A DNA stretch of 64,000 nucleotides from Nocardiopsis sp. TSRI0078 (GTDB lineage Bacteria; Actinomycetota; Actinomycetes; Streptosporangiales; Streptosporangiaceae), in NCBI RefSeq assembly GCF_001905145.1, contig NZ_LWLB01000011.1, positions 1 to 64,000 of the forward strand, read 5' to 3'. The position numbers and the translations under genes are program-made. Below, one piece after another: positions 34,182-43,087 of this stretch. A model generated the notes under the pieces. It was not told where the DNA came from, did not search any database, and saw only the letters and a program-made list of their open reading frames with translations. Position 1 is the stretch's first letter, and the number at the start of each line of letters is the position of its first letter.

Positions 34182-35386
34182 CGCCGCTCCCTCCGGCCGC
34201 CGGCCCAGCTCCAGGCGTAGACGCCGTCGTCGGCGGCCAGGCCGCCCTCGCCCAGGTCCAGCGGACGGAAGGTGTCCACCATGACGGCGAGCTCGTCGAA
34301 GGCCTCGGCGCCGATGCTGCGCTCGTAGGCTCCGGGCTGGGGCCCGTGGGAGTGGCCGCCCGGGTGCAGGGAGATGGACCCCTGGCCGATCCCCGAGCCC
34401 TTGCGGGCCTCGTAGTCGCCGCCGCAGTAGAACATGACCTCGTCGGAGTCGACGTTGGAGTGGTAGTAGGGCACCGGGATCGCGCCGGGATGGTAGTCCA
34501 CCTTGCGCGGCACGAAGTTGCAGATGACGAAGTTGTGGCCCTCGAACACCTGGTGGACGGGCGGCGGCTGGTGGACGCGCCCGGTGATGGGCTGGAAGTC
34601 GTCGATGTTGAAGGCGTAGGGGTACAGGCACCCGTCCCAGCCCACGACGTCGAAGGGATGCGCGGGATAGGTGTAGCGGGTGCCGGAGATACCGCCGGGG
34701 CCGTCGCCGCGGTGCTTGATGAGCACGTCGACGTTCTCGCCCTCGGCCAGCAGCGGCTCGGAGGGGCCGCGCAGGTCGCGTTCGCAGTAGGGGGAGTGCT
34801 CCAGGAACTGCCCGTACCGGGACAGGTAGCGCTTGGGCGGGGCGATGTGGCTGTTGGCCTCCACCACGTAGGCGCGCAGCGGCTCCTCCCCGGTGGGCAC
34901 CCAGCGGTGGGTGGTGGCCCGGGGCAGGACGACGTAGTCGCCCCGTCCGACCTCCAGCAGGCCGAAGACGGTCTCCACGCGGGCGGTGCCCGACTCCACG
35001 TACACGCACTCGTCGCCGATGCCGTTGCGGTACAGCTCCGAGGGAGCACCGGCCACGACGTAGGAGATGCGCACGTCGTCGTTGCCCAGGACCAGGCGGC
35101 GCGACTCCACGACGTCGGCGGCCTTCCACTCCTGGTCGGAGAAGAGGTCGTGCAGCCTCAGGTGGCGGGGCACCATCGGCGCGTTGCGGGTGCGGGCCTG
35201 GTCGGGGACCTCCCACTCGGCGGCGTCGACGATGGCCGAGGGGATGGCCCGGTGGTAGAGCAGCGAGGAGTCGGCGGAGAAGCCCTCCTCCCCCATCAGC
35301 TCCTCGTAGTACAGGCCGCCCTCGGGGGTGCGGTGCTGGGTGTGGCGGGTGCGGGGCACCTCGCCGACCTGGCGGTAGTAGGCCAT
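34178..35386 (-). CDS. hmgA: Homogentisate 1,2-dioxygenase
   Basis: A 402-aa cupin-fold enzyme. Signature segments are HPFDVVGWDGCLYPYAFNI, PPVHQVFEG and YYHSNVDSDEVMFYCGG (Fe ligands His and Glu), and SLHPGGHSHGPQPGAYE (third ligand His). It opens the ring of homogentisate with O2 to give maleylacetoacetate. AAGGGAG lies nine bases before the ATG. It is second in the order monooxygenase, hmgA, unknown protein, fahA, which fits a peripheral hydroxylation feeding homogentisate into central metabolism. Confidence 0.95.
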   Translation of the reverse strand: MAYYRQVGEVPRTRHTQHRTPEGGLYYEELMGEEGFSADSSLLYHRAIPSAIVDAAEWEVPDQARTRNAPMVPRHLRLHDLFSDQEWKAADVVESRRLVLGNDDVRISYVVAGAPSELYRNGIGDECVYVESGTARVETVFGLLEVGRGDYVVLPRATTHRWVPTGEEPLRAYVVEANSHIAPPKRYLSRYGQFLEHSPYCERDLRGPSEPLLAEGENVDVLIKHRGDGPGGISGTRYTYPAHPFDVVGWDGCLYPYAFNIDDFQPITGRVHQPPPVHQVFEGHNFVICNFVPRKVDYHPGAIPVPYYHSNVDSDEVMFYCGGDYEARKGSGIGQGSISLHPGGHSHGPQPGAYERSIGAEAFDELAVMVDTFRPLDLGEGGLAADDGVYAWSWAGGRRERR

Positions 35387-35422
35387 GGCGGTGTTCTCCC
35401 TTCCGTGTCGGGTGGATCCGGG

Positions 35423-37165
35423 TCAGGCGGCCGGGGCGGGCTCGTCACCGCGCGGGCCGGTGCCGGGGGTGTCCTCGGCGGCGGTCCCCGCCGGTCGGCC
35501 GACCCCCTCGGCGGACGCGGGGAGGCGGGGGGTGAACCCCAGCGCGGCGCGCACCGCCGCGCGCACGGCGGCGGCCCCGCCCGCGACGACCGCGGCCACG
35601 TGGGCGTCGGGGCGCACCAGCCACACCTGGCCCGGTGCGGGTTCCAGGGCCTTGGTGAGCGCGCCGGTGGTGTCGATCGCGTCCAGGTACAGGGCGTTGA
35701 CGGGGGCCTGGGTGGCCTCGCGGGCGGCGGTGAGCACGCCCTCCAGGAACGCGCCGGGCTCGCGGCCCTCGGGGGCGGGACCCGCCAGCAGGGTCAGGCC
35801 CTCGCGCAGCAGCGGGCGGATGCGGGTGGGCGCGTCCTCGCCGGGCAGGCTCACGGGGGCGTCGGGCAGGATCACCCCGGGGCAGGGGTCGGGGACCTGT
35901 CCGCGCGGGGGCCGTCCGCCGAAGGGGCGTTCGGGGCAGGGGGTGGTCAGGGCCGAGTCGGTGTACCAGAACGGTTCGGCCAGGCGCCCGGAGTCGACCC
36001 TGGCGCGGGCCGCCTCCTCGGTCAGCGCCTGTTCGAGCACGGTGACGCGGGTGCGGTGGGCCTCCTCGTCGTGGGGGACCAGGAAGCGCATGGTGGCGCT
36101 GGTGACGTCGGCGTTCTCCAGGGCCGCGGCGTGGCGCTCGTCGTGGTAGCTCTCCAGCAGCTCCTCGCCCGCCCACCCGGCCAGGACGTAGGCGAGCTTC
36201 CACGCGGCGTTCTCGGCGTCCTGGACCCCGGAGTTGAGTCCGCGGGCGCCGAAGGGGGCGACCAGGTGGGCGTTGTCGCCGAGCAGCAGGACGCGGCCCG
36301 CGCGCATGCGCTCGGCCACGCGGGTGTGGAACCGGTAGACCGAGTGCCAGACGATCTCGTAGGGCCGCTCGCCGATGATCTGGCGGATGCGGGCGTCCAG
36401 GCGGCCGCTGGCCTCCTCGGCCGCCAGGTCGAAGTCGGCGGGGACCTGCCAGTCGATGCGGTAGACCGAGTCGGGGCAGGGGTGGATGAGCACCTGGCGT
36501 CCGGGGTTCCACTCGGGATCGAAGTAGAAGCGGCGCTCGCGCTCCCAGCCGTCGAGGTCGGCCCGGATGTCGCAGATGAGGAAGCGGTCGTCGAAGGTGG
36601 TGCCGTCGAAGGCCAGTCCCAGGGCCTCGCGGACCACACCGCCGTGGGCGCCCAGGCACGACAGGGCGTGGGAGCCGCGCAGGCTCACCGGCCCCCGGGG
36701 GGTGTGGCACTCCACGGTGACGCCGTCCTCGTCCTGGGCGATGCCGGCGACCCGGTGGTTCCACAGGACCTGCACGCCCGCCTCGGCCATGCGCTCGTCC
36801 AGGACCTCCTCGGTGCGGGACTGGGAGATGTTGACGAACGGGGGCAGGGACGAGGCCGCCGGGTCGGCCAGGTGGACGCTGAACAGCTCGCGCCCGCGGT
36901 AGAAGGTGCGCGCGGTGTCCCAGGTCAGGCCCTCCCTCGCGATGGTCCCGGCGCCCAGCCAGTCCCAGACGTCGAGCACGTCGCGCTGCTGGCAGATGGC
37001 CTTGGACCCGACGGCGTCGCGCTCGGGGCGCCCGTCCACGACCAGCACGGGGACTCCGCGCCGGGCCAGTAGCAGGGCCGCGGTCTGGCCGACCGGCCCC
37101 GCACCGAGCACCAGGACGGGCTCGGCGGCGGGGTCGGCGGGGGTGCGTGGAGCAGGGGGTCGCAT
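35423..37165 (-). CDS. FAD-dependent aromatic monooxygenase
   Basis: A 580-aa protein of the group A flavoprotein hydroxylases (PHBH/MhpA type). It has the dinucleotide fold VLVLGAGPVGQTAALLLARRG, a DG-like segment, and RVLLLGDNAHLVAPFGARGL (GD motif binding FAD). A C-terminal thioredoxin-like domain of ~180 residues is present, as in phenol hydroxylase relatives. In this cluster a likely reaction is hydroxylation of 3-hydroxyphenylacetate or a similar phenol to homogentisate; the exact substrate is inferred. CGGAG precedes the ATG. Confidence 0.85.
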   Translation of the reverse strand: MRPPAPRTPADPAAEPVLVLGAGPVGQTAALLLARRGVPVLVVDGRPERDAVGSKAICQQRDVLDVWDWLGAGTIAREGLTWDTARTFYRGRELFSVHLADPAASSLPPFVNISQSRTEEVLDERMAEAGVQVLWNHRVAGIAQDEDGVTVECHTPRGPVSLRGSHALSCLGAHGGVVREALGLAFDGTTFDDRFLICDIRADLDGWERERRFYFDPEWNPGRQVLIHPCPDSVYRIDWQVPADFDLAAEEASGRLDARIRQIIGERPYEIVWHSVYRFHTRVAERMRAGRVLLLGDNAHLVAPFGARGLNSGVQDAENAAWKLAYVLAGWAGEELLESYHDERHAAALENADVTSATMRFLVPHDEEAHRTRVTVLEQALTEEAARARVDSGRLAEPFWYTDSALTTPCPERPFGGRPPRGQVPDPCPGVILPDAPVSLPGEDAPTRIRPLLREGLTLLAGPAPEGREPGAFLEGVLTAAREATQAPVNALYLDAIDTTGALTKALEPAPGQVWLVRPDAHVAAVVAGGAAAVRAAVRAALGFTPRLPASAEGVGRPAGTAAEDTPGTGPRGDEPAPAA

Positions 37166-37234
37166 GTGGTGGCTCCGTTCGGCGTGGGCGCCCCGCGTGG
37201 GCGCTGACGGGAGAAGGAGGGGGTGGGCGGGCCC

Positions 37235-38197
37235 TCAGCCCTGGAGCTGGTCCCAGACCTGCCGGTCGCGCTCGGCGGTCCAGACGACGGGGCGCTCGAT
37301 GCCGGAGAACTCGTCCCACAGGCGGGAGACGTCGAAGGGCAGGCAGTGCTCGAAGATGGGCCAGTGGCCGTAGTCGCCGACCAGGGCGGCGTGGGTGGCC
37401 TCGAAGGCCTCCTTGAGGGTGCCGCCGCGGCCGTGGACCGCGCCGACCTCGGCGATCATGACCTTGAGGAAGTTGCGGGTCTGCTCGATGGCGGCGTCGA
37501 CCTCCTCGCGGCCGCGGCTGACGGCGCCGCGCCCGCCGACGAGCATCTCCGCGCCCAGGGCCTTGACGCCGTCCAGGGTGCCCCCGGCCCAGTCGTGGTG
37601 GAAGGCGTCGCCGGTGTAGAGGGCGGCCTGGGCCTCGACGAGGTCGCCGGCGAAGAGGATCCTGTGCTTGGGCAGCCAGGCGACGACGTCGCCCTCGGTG
37701 TGGCCGCGGCCGAAGTACTGCAGGACCAGCTCGCCGCGGTCTCCGCCCAGGTCGATGGTGGTGCGGTCGGCGAAGGTCTGGGTGGGCCAGGTCAGGCCGG
37801 GCACGGAGTCGGCGTCCTTGGCCAGGCGGGGCATGCGGCCGAACTCGCTGGCCCAGTCCTCCTTGCCGCGCTCGCGGATGAGTTCGTGGGTCTTCTCGTG
37901 GGTGAGGATGATCTCGGCGTCGAAGGCGCTGGCGCCCAGGACGCGGACCGCGTGGTAGTGCGAGAGCACCAGGTAGCGGACGGGCTTGTCGGTGTGCTGG
38001 CGCAGCAGGGCGAGCCAGTCGCGCGCGGCGGCGGGGGTGGCCAGGGCCTCGAAGGCCACGAGGAAGTCCTCGCCCTCGATGGCGCCCACGTTGGGGTCGC
38101 CTTCGGCGGTGAGGGCGTAGACCCCGTCGGCCAGGACCTCCAGGGTCTGCTGCTTGGCCTCGGTGTCGGCGGATGAGGCGAACGGCTTGGCTGCCAT
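37235..38197 (-). CDS. Metallo-beta-lactamase-fold protein with HYHAVR motif
   Basis: A 320-aa protein. The usual HxHxDH metal motif reads HYHAVR, keeping two His but losing Asp and the last His. Later elements remain: GRGHTEGDVVAWLP (His) and LFAGDLVE (Asp). Proteins with exactly this variant form a recognisable subfamily often found beside aromatic degradation genes. Its reaction is unknown; a hydrolase or lyase acting on a pathway side-product is possible. It is the first gene of the leftward operon. A hairpin and a palindrome lie between its start and the divergent MarR gene. Confidence 0.8.
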   Translation of the reverse strand: MAAKPFASSADTEAKQQTLEVLADGVYALTAEGDPNVGAIEGEDFLVAFEALATPAAARDWLALLRQHTDKPVRYLVLSHYHAVRVLGASAFDAEIILTHEKTHELIRERGKEDWASEFGRMPRLAKDADSVPGLTWPTQTFADRTTIDLGGDRGELVLQYFGRGHTEGDVVAWLPKHRILFAGDLVEAQAALYTGDAFHHDWAGGTLDGVKALGAEMLVGGRGAVSRGREEVDAAIEQTRNFLKVMIAEVGAVHGRGGTLKEAFEATHAALVGDYGHWPIFEHCLPFDVSRLWDEFSGIERPVVWTAERDRQVWDQLQG

Positions 38198-38222
38198 GGT
38201 CGAAGGACCCTTCACTCGCTCC

Positions 38223-38240
38223 GGGCGGCGCTTGCCGCCC
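38223..38240 (-). promoter_or_regulatory. Hairpin in 5' leader of homogentisate operon
   Basis: GGGCGGC-gctt-GCCGCCC: a perfect 7-bp stem and 4-base loop, 25 bases upstream of the metallo-beta-lactamase-fold gene and just inside the candidate operator. It may be an attenuator or mRNA-stability element. Confidence 0.4.
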
Positions 38241-38245
38241 AATTG

Positions 38246-38259
38246 ATCAAAGGTTTGAT
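38246..38259. promoter_or_regulatory. Candidate MarR operator
   Basis: ATCAAA-GG-TTTGAT: an inverted repeat with 6-bp arms in an A/T-rich patch of the 354-base divergent region. The position fits control of the leftward homogentisate operon by the divergent MarR protein. Confidence 0.55.
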
Positions 38260-38551
38260 GATTATGACCATAACGTGCCCCAGGCCACAGCACCAAGAGG
38301 CGTGAGCCCGACTGGCGCGTGATACAGATCACACACCAAGGCTACTCTTCACCCGCCCGGGGGCCGCCACCTGCGGCTCACCGGTCCGTCGCACCCTCCC
38401 CGCGAGCGCGCACCGGTCCCATAACCCGCCGCCTCCGACGGATGCGCCCATTCGCAGAACACCCACATCACGCCATAACCGCCTCACACGGGCGCCGGGG
38501 AGGAAAAACGCGGTAAACAGCGCCCGTACTCCAGGCACTAGGGTGGTCGCC

Positions 38552-39091
38552 GTGACCCATGACACCTCTCCCCCAGGCGATCTCACCTTCTGGTCATTCG
38601 TGGACTACGCGGTACGGAAGGCCGAACAGGAACTGCCCTCCGTCAACACCGACGCCATGCGCATGGTCCTGACGCTCAACCGGGCCACGAGCATGGTCAT
38701 CTACGACCTGGAGTCCTCCGTGCACCGCCCGCGCGGGCTCACCTGGCCCGGGTTCAGGGTGATCTTCGCGCTGTGGCTGGCCGGGCCCATGGAGGCCAAG
38801 ACCACCGCCGAGATCTCCGGCATGAGCCGTGCCGCGCTGTCCGCGCTGCTCAACACCCTCGAACGCGACGGGCTCATCGTGCGCGAGCGCGCCGTCCACG
38901 ACCGGCGCGCCCTCCAGCTCAGCCTCACCGAGGCCGGATACGGAGCGATCCTCGGCGGCTTCCGCGCGCACAACCGCCGCGAGAGCGCCTGGGCCGAGGC
39001 ACTCGAACCCGACGAGCGCCAGGAACTCGTACGCCTGCTCAACAAGCTCATGGCGGGCTCCACCGACGCCAAGGCCAAGTTCCGCAGCTGA
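38552..39091 (+). CDS. MarR-family regulator
   Basis: A 179-aa protein. The winged helix has LTWPGFRVIFALWL, TTAEISGMSRAALSALLNTL as recognition region, and a wing with RAVHDRRALQLSLTEAG. It is divergent from the homogentisate operon and probably represses it, with an aromatic acid as inducer (inference). GTG 38552 has a TAGGGT box seven bases upstream, consistent with a leaderless mRNA; GTG 38543 is an alternative start. Confidence 0.88.
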   Translation: MTHDTSPPGDLTFWSFVDYAVRKAEQELPSVNTDAMRMVLTLNRATSMVIYDLESSVHRPRGLTWPGFRVIFALWLAGPMEAKTTAEISGMSRAALSALLNTLERDGLIVRERAVHDRRALQLSLTEAGYGAILGGFRAHNRRESAWAEALEPDERQELVRLLNKLMAGSTDAKAKFRS

Positions 39092-39254
39092 AACCCCCGA
39101 GGCCCCCAGGCCACGGGCAGGGCCGGCACCCGTGCGCCGCCGTCCCGGCGCGACCCGCCGGCCCCGGCACGCCCCGGCGCACCCGGAGAACACAGTCCGC
39201 CCGGAGCCGGAATGGACCTTGAGCGGCGCCCTCCCCGCTGTGAGCATCAAGGGC

Positions 39255-40313
39255 ATGGACGACTCCGACCGCGCCCGCCTGCGCTCCGCCGGGCAGCAGT
39301 TCTCCGCCGCGAACACCTACCTCAACACCGCCACGCACGGCCTGACACCCCACCGGGCACTGCGGGCCCTGGAACGGCACACCCACGAGGTGGCCTCCGG
39401 CCGGTTCTCCCCCGCCGACACCGACCCCCGTATCGAGGGGGTCCGCGCCGCCTACGCCCGCATGGCCGGTGTGTCCGCCGACCGCGTGGCCATCGGCAGC
39501 CACGTCGCCCAGCTCGTCGGCACGGTGGCCGCCGGCCTGGCCCCGGGCTCGGAGGTGCTGCTCGCGCGCGAGGAGTTCACCTCCGTGACCTTCCCGTTCC
39601 TGGCCCGCCAGAAGGACGGCGTGCGGGTGCGCGAGGTCCCCCTGGCACACCTGCCCGAGGAGGTCGGCCCCGGCACCGCGCTGGTGGCCGTCTCCGCCGT
39701 GCAGTCCATCGACGGCGCCCTCGCCCCGCTGCGGGACCTCACCCGGGCCTGCGCCGACCACGGCGCACGGCTCCTGGTGGACACCACCCAGTCCGCCGGA
39801 TGGCTGCCGCTGGACGCGGACCGGATCGACTACACGGTGTGCTCCACCTTCAAGTGGCTGCTGGGCACACGCGGGGCCGCCCTGCTGACCGGCACCACCG
39901 AGGCCCTGTCCGCACTCGGACCCCAGGCCGCGAACTGGTACGCGGGCGGCGACCGGTGGGACTCGCTGTACGGGGGGCCGCTGCGGCTCGCCGACCAGGC
40001 CCGCCGCCTGGACCTGCCGCCGGTGTGGTCGGCCTGGATCTGCCTGGAGGAGTCCCTGGCCCTGCTGGAGGAGGTGGGCGTCGAGACGGTCGGCGAGCAC
40101 GACGCCGCCCTGGGCGACCGCTTCCGCGAGGCCATGGACATGGAACCGGCCGGGTCGGCGATCGTGTCCCTGCCCGTGTCCGAGGACGCCAAGGAGCGCG
40201 CGGCCCGGGCGGGGATCGTCACCGCCGTCCGCGACGGGCGGATGCGGGCGGCCTTCCACCTGTACAACGACGAGTCCGACGTGGACCGCCTGGTCAAGGC
40301 GCTGAAGGGCTGA
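39255..40313 (+). CDS. Class V aminotransferase-fold protein
   Basis: A 352-aa PLP enzyme. TYLNTATHGLTP is the N-terminal signature, VDTTQSAGWLPLD carries the PLP-binding Asp, and CSTFKWLLGTRGAALL holds the Schiff-base Lys. The fold is that of SufS/kynureninase/isopenicillin-N-epimerase relatives; the substrate is unknown. ATG 39255 is chosen; GTG 39240 is also possible and neither has a clear Shine-Dalgarno. The long open frame upstream overlaps the MarR gene and is not coding. It follows MarR by 160 bases. Confidence 0.85.
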   Translation: MDDSDRARLRSAGQQFSAANTYLNTATHGLTPHRALRALERHTHEVASGRFSPADTDPRIEGVRAAYARMAGVSADRVAIGSHVAQLVGTVAAGLAPGSEVLLAREEFTSVTFPFLARQKDGVRVREVPLAHLPEEVGPGTALVAVSAVQSIDGALAPLRDLTRACADHGARLLVDTTQSAGWLPLDADRIDYTVCSTFKWLLGTRGAALLTGTTEALSALGPQAANWYAGGDRWDSLYGGPLRLADQARRLDLPPVWSAWICLEESLALLEEVGVETVGEHDAALGDRFREAMDMEPAGSAIVSLPVSEDAKERAARAGIVTAVRDGRMRAAFHLYNDESDVDRLVKALKG

Positions 40314-40323
40314 GGAGGCGGTT

Positions 40324-40355
40324 CCGGTCCCGCGCGCCGCGGCGCGCGGGACCGG
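40324..40355. terminator. Bidirectional terminator (perfect palindrome)
   Basis: A 32-base perfect palindrome (arms CCGGTCCCGCGCGCCG and complement, no loop) between two convergent genes. Confidence 0.7.
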
Positions 40356-40363
40356 TCGCCGTG

Positions 40364-41626
40364 TCAGAAGACCAGGCCGCAGAACGGCGCCCGGGAGCGG
40401 TGCAGCGCGGTGTCGAGGCGCTCCACCGCGCCGGGGGTGTGCTCGGTGAGCAACCCCGCGCGCAGGTAGCCCTCCAGCGACGTCTGGCCCAGGTGGGCGG
40501 CGCCCAGGTGGGACACGTCCAGGCTGACGTCGGGGGCGGCGTCGGTGGCCTCCACCCGGGCGCCGCCGGTGCCGGCCCTCAGGTGCCAGCGCCCGGCGTT
40601 CCACGGCGCGAACCGGTCGGTGACCTCCAGGACCGCCTCGACGGGCCCGGCGTAGGAGCGCTCGGACAGGGCCCCGGGCACGTCCACCAGGCGCACCCAC
40701 AGGGACGTGTGGAGCGTGGGCACCGCCCGCCCCCTGTCGACGAGCAGGTGGTGCAGCGGGTCGTCCACGGCCAGGGAGTCGAACACGACCTCGCTGGTCA
40801 GGTCGCGGTTGAACAGGTGCTCGTACAGAGCGGTCCAGGCGGCCGGGGCGGTGGCGGTGATCTCCTTGACGTACACCTCACCCTGGGATCCGTCCCGCTC
40901 CCACCTGCTACGGGTGTGGTAGAGCGCGTACCCCAGCGGCCCGTCGGGGCCGCCGGCCACCACCGCGCGCAGCGGCCCCCTGCCGCCGCGCTGCTCGGGC
41001 AGGTCCCGCAGCACCCGGTCCCACCAGTGTCCGGCGCGCTGGAACTGGCCGACCTGGACGGCGGCGACCTCGCGGTGCACCCGTTCCAGGTCCGGGCGCA
41101 CCTGCTCGGGGTCGGCCAGGCGGATCCGCAGGGAGGGGTCGCGGGGCGCGTCGGCGCGCAGGCGCGCGTGGGGTTGGCGGACGCCGGTCTCCATCTCCGT
41201 GGCCGCGGGGCCGTAGCCGAACCGGCCGTAGATGGCGCCCTCGGAGGCCCACAGGGCCGCGTAGCGCTCCCCTCGCGCGTGGATGTCGGCGAGCTGGCGG
41301 CGCATGAGGGCGCTGAGCACGCCCCGGCGGCGGTGGGTGGGCCACACACCCACACCCGTCACACCGGCCACAGGACGCGGCCCGCCCGGCATGGCCATCT
41401 CGAAGGCGAAGTCGTTGACCGCTCCCACGATCTCGCCGCCGTCCACGGCGACCAGGACGCGGTCATAGCCCTCGGCGTCCAGCAGGGGCCGCAGGTAGCG
41501 CTCGCGCTCCTGCGGGGGCTCCGAGGACAGCAGCGCCTCGCCGACCACGCGCATCACCTCGACGTACTCGTCGCGGTCGGTGCCCCGTACGGTCCACTCG
41601 GGGTGGGAACTGGAATGGGTCGTCAT
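40364..41626 (-). CDS. Eis-like GNAT N-acetyltransferase, copy 1
   Basis: A 420-aa protein with the three-part Eis layout: N-terminal GNAT domain with acetyl-CoA loop GVWPTHRRRGVLSALMRRQL, a second GNAT-like domain, and a sterol-carrier-like C-terminal domain. The chain ends in Phe (PFCGLVF); in Eis proteins the terminal carboxylate is the general base. Family members acetylate amines including aminoglycosides. It is followed on the same strand by no close gene and preceded by a paralogue 70 bases upstream, making a tandem duplication. Confidence 0.88.
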   Translation of the reverse strand: MTTHSSSHPEWTVRGTDRDEYVEVMRVVGEALLSSEPPQERERYLRPLLDAEGYDRVLVAVDGGEIVGAVNDFAFEMAMPGGPRPVAGVTGVGVWPTHRRRGVLSALMRRQLADIHARGERYAALWASEGAIYGRFGYGPAATEMETGVRQPHARLRADAPRDPSLRIRLADPEQVRPDLERVHREVAAVQVGQFQRAGHWWDRVLRDLPEQRGGRGPLRAVVAGGPDGPLGYALYHTRSRWERDGSQGEVYVKEITATAPAAWTALYEHLFNRDLTSEVVFDSLAVDDPLHHLLVDRGRAVPTLHTSLWVRLVDVPGALSERSYAGPVEAVLEVTDRFAPWNAGRWHLRAGTGGARVEATDAAPDVSLDVSHLGAAHLGQTSLEGYLRAGLLTEHTPGAVERLDTALHRSRAPFCGLVF

Positions 41627-41695
41627 TCTCCAAGCCTGTCAATTGCGCCGTGGCCCGGGCCACGGCTGGTGCGTGCGGTGTCGGTGTCGTTCTGC

Positions 41696-42958
41696 TCAGA
41701 AGCCGGTGCCGCAGAAGGGCGCCCGCGGCGCGTACAGGGCGGTGTCCAGCCGTGCGGCCGCACCCGGGGTGTGCTCGGTGGCCGAACCCGCGTCCACGAA
41801 GGCCGTCAGGGCGACGCGTCCCAGGTAGGCGGCGCCCAGGTGGGACACGTCCAGGGTGAGGTCGGGGGCGGCGTCGGCGGCCTCCACCCGGGCGCCGTCG
41901 GCGTCGGCCCTCAGGCGCCAGCGCCCGGCGTTCCACGGCGCGAACCGGTCGGCGACCTCCAGCACGGTGTCCACCGGAAGGCTGTAGGGGCGCTCCGACA
42001 GGGCTCCGGGAACGTCCACCAGGCGCAGCCACAGCCCGTCGGAGCCGTGCCTGGCCAGCCGCCCGGGATCGGCCAGCAGGGTGGTGAGGGCGTCGTCCTC
42101 GGGCAGGCTCTCGAAGACCGTCTCGGCTACCAGGTCGCGGTCCAGGAGGTATCGGTACAGGGCGACCCGCGCGGCCGGGGTGGTGGTGACCAGCTCGCGC
42201 ACGAGGACCTGCCCCTGGGGAAGATCCTCGTCCCGGCGTTTGACGAGGCTGTGCAGTGCGTACCCGCGGGGCCCGTCGGGTCCGCGCACCAGGGCCACGA
42301 GCAACCGCTCGTCCGGGCGTTCCGACTCCTTGAGCAGCAGGCTCCAGAAGTTGGAGGTGCGGGCGAACCGCCCCACGCGCCCGGACAGGGCCCGGCGGTG
42401 CATCCGCTCCATCTCCTCCCGGGCCGCAGCGGGTTCGGTCAGCTCCACGGTGAGTGAGGGGTCGCGGGGCGCGTCGGGACGCAGGCGGGCGTGGACGCGC
42501 TGGACGGTCGCCCTCATCTCCCGGAAGGACACGCCGTAGCCGAACCGGCCGTAGATTCCGCCCTCGGAGGCCCACAGCACGGCCAGGTTCTCGCCCCGGG
42601 CGCGGATGTCGGCGAGCTGGCGGCGCATGAGGGCGCTGAGCACGCCCCGGCGGCGGTGGGTGGGCCACACGCCCACACCCGTCACACCGGCCACAGGACG
42701 CGGCCCGCCCGGCATGGCCATCTCGAAGCCGTGGGCCATGGCGGTGCCCACGATCCGGTCGCCGTCCAGGGCGAGCAGGGTGCGGTCGTGCTCGGTTATG
42801 GGATGGTCGCGTTCACCGTCCAGGAGCTTTTGGGCGGAGATGTTGAGAGCCTCGGCGAAGACCTTCAGGGCCTCGGGGTGCTCCTGCTCCGTCCCGCCGC
42901 GCACGGTCCACACGGAGGCGTCGTCGCGGGAGGAACCGTACTGTCGCGCACCTGTCAT
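41696..42958 (-). CDS. Eis-like GNAT N-acetyltransferase, copy 2
   Basis: A 420-aa paralogue of the next gene, of identical length, with the same acetyl-CoA loop and C-terminal Phe (PFCGTGF). Apart from a 125-base block that is almost identical at the DNA level, the two proteins are considerably diverged. ATG 42958 is preferred (GGGAGAG upstream) over longer open frames. Substrate and any role in drug modification are unknown. Confidence 0.88.
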   Translation of the reverse strand: MTGARQYGSSRDDASVWTVRGGTEQEHPEALKVFAEALNISAQKLLDGERDHPITEHDRTLLALDGDRIVGTAMAHGFEMAMPGGPRPVAGVTGVGVWPTHRRRGVLSALMRRQLADIRARGENLAVLWASEGGIYGRFGYGVSFREMRATVQRVHARLRPDAPRDPSLTVELTEPAAAREEMERMHRRALSGRVGRFARTSNFWSLLLKESERPDERLLVALVRGPDGPRGYALHSLVKRRDEDLPQGQVLVRELVTTTPAARVALYRYLLDRDLVAETVFESLPEDDALTTLLADPGRLARHGSDGLWLRLVDVPGALSERPYSLPVDTVLEVADRFAPWNAGRWRLRADADGARVEAADAAPDLTLDVSHLGAAYLGRVALTAFVDAGSATEHTPGAAARLDTALYAPRAPFCGTGF

Positions 42959-43087
42959 GGGACGACTCTCCCAGCCGCCCCGACGTCGGCGCCAGTGTTT
43001 TTCCGGCGGCGCCCGGGCCCCGCCGGACACGGACGGTCCGGTGTCCGGCGGGGCGGGGAAGGCGGGGAACGGGTGCCACCGGGCCTT

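Noticed and set aside
34169-37072. Open frame of about 967 codons antisense to the homogentisate operon
   Set aside because: The opposite strand encodes clear HmgA and monooxygenase proteins; the antisense product is Val/Gly/Ala-rich without motifs.
39212-42457. Open frame of about 1080 codons on the + strand
   Set aside because: It runs over the aminotransferase gene and antisense to the Eis-like genes, with no recognisable domain and strongly biased composition.
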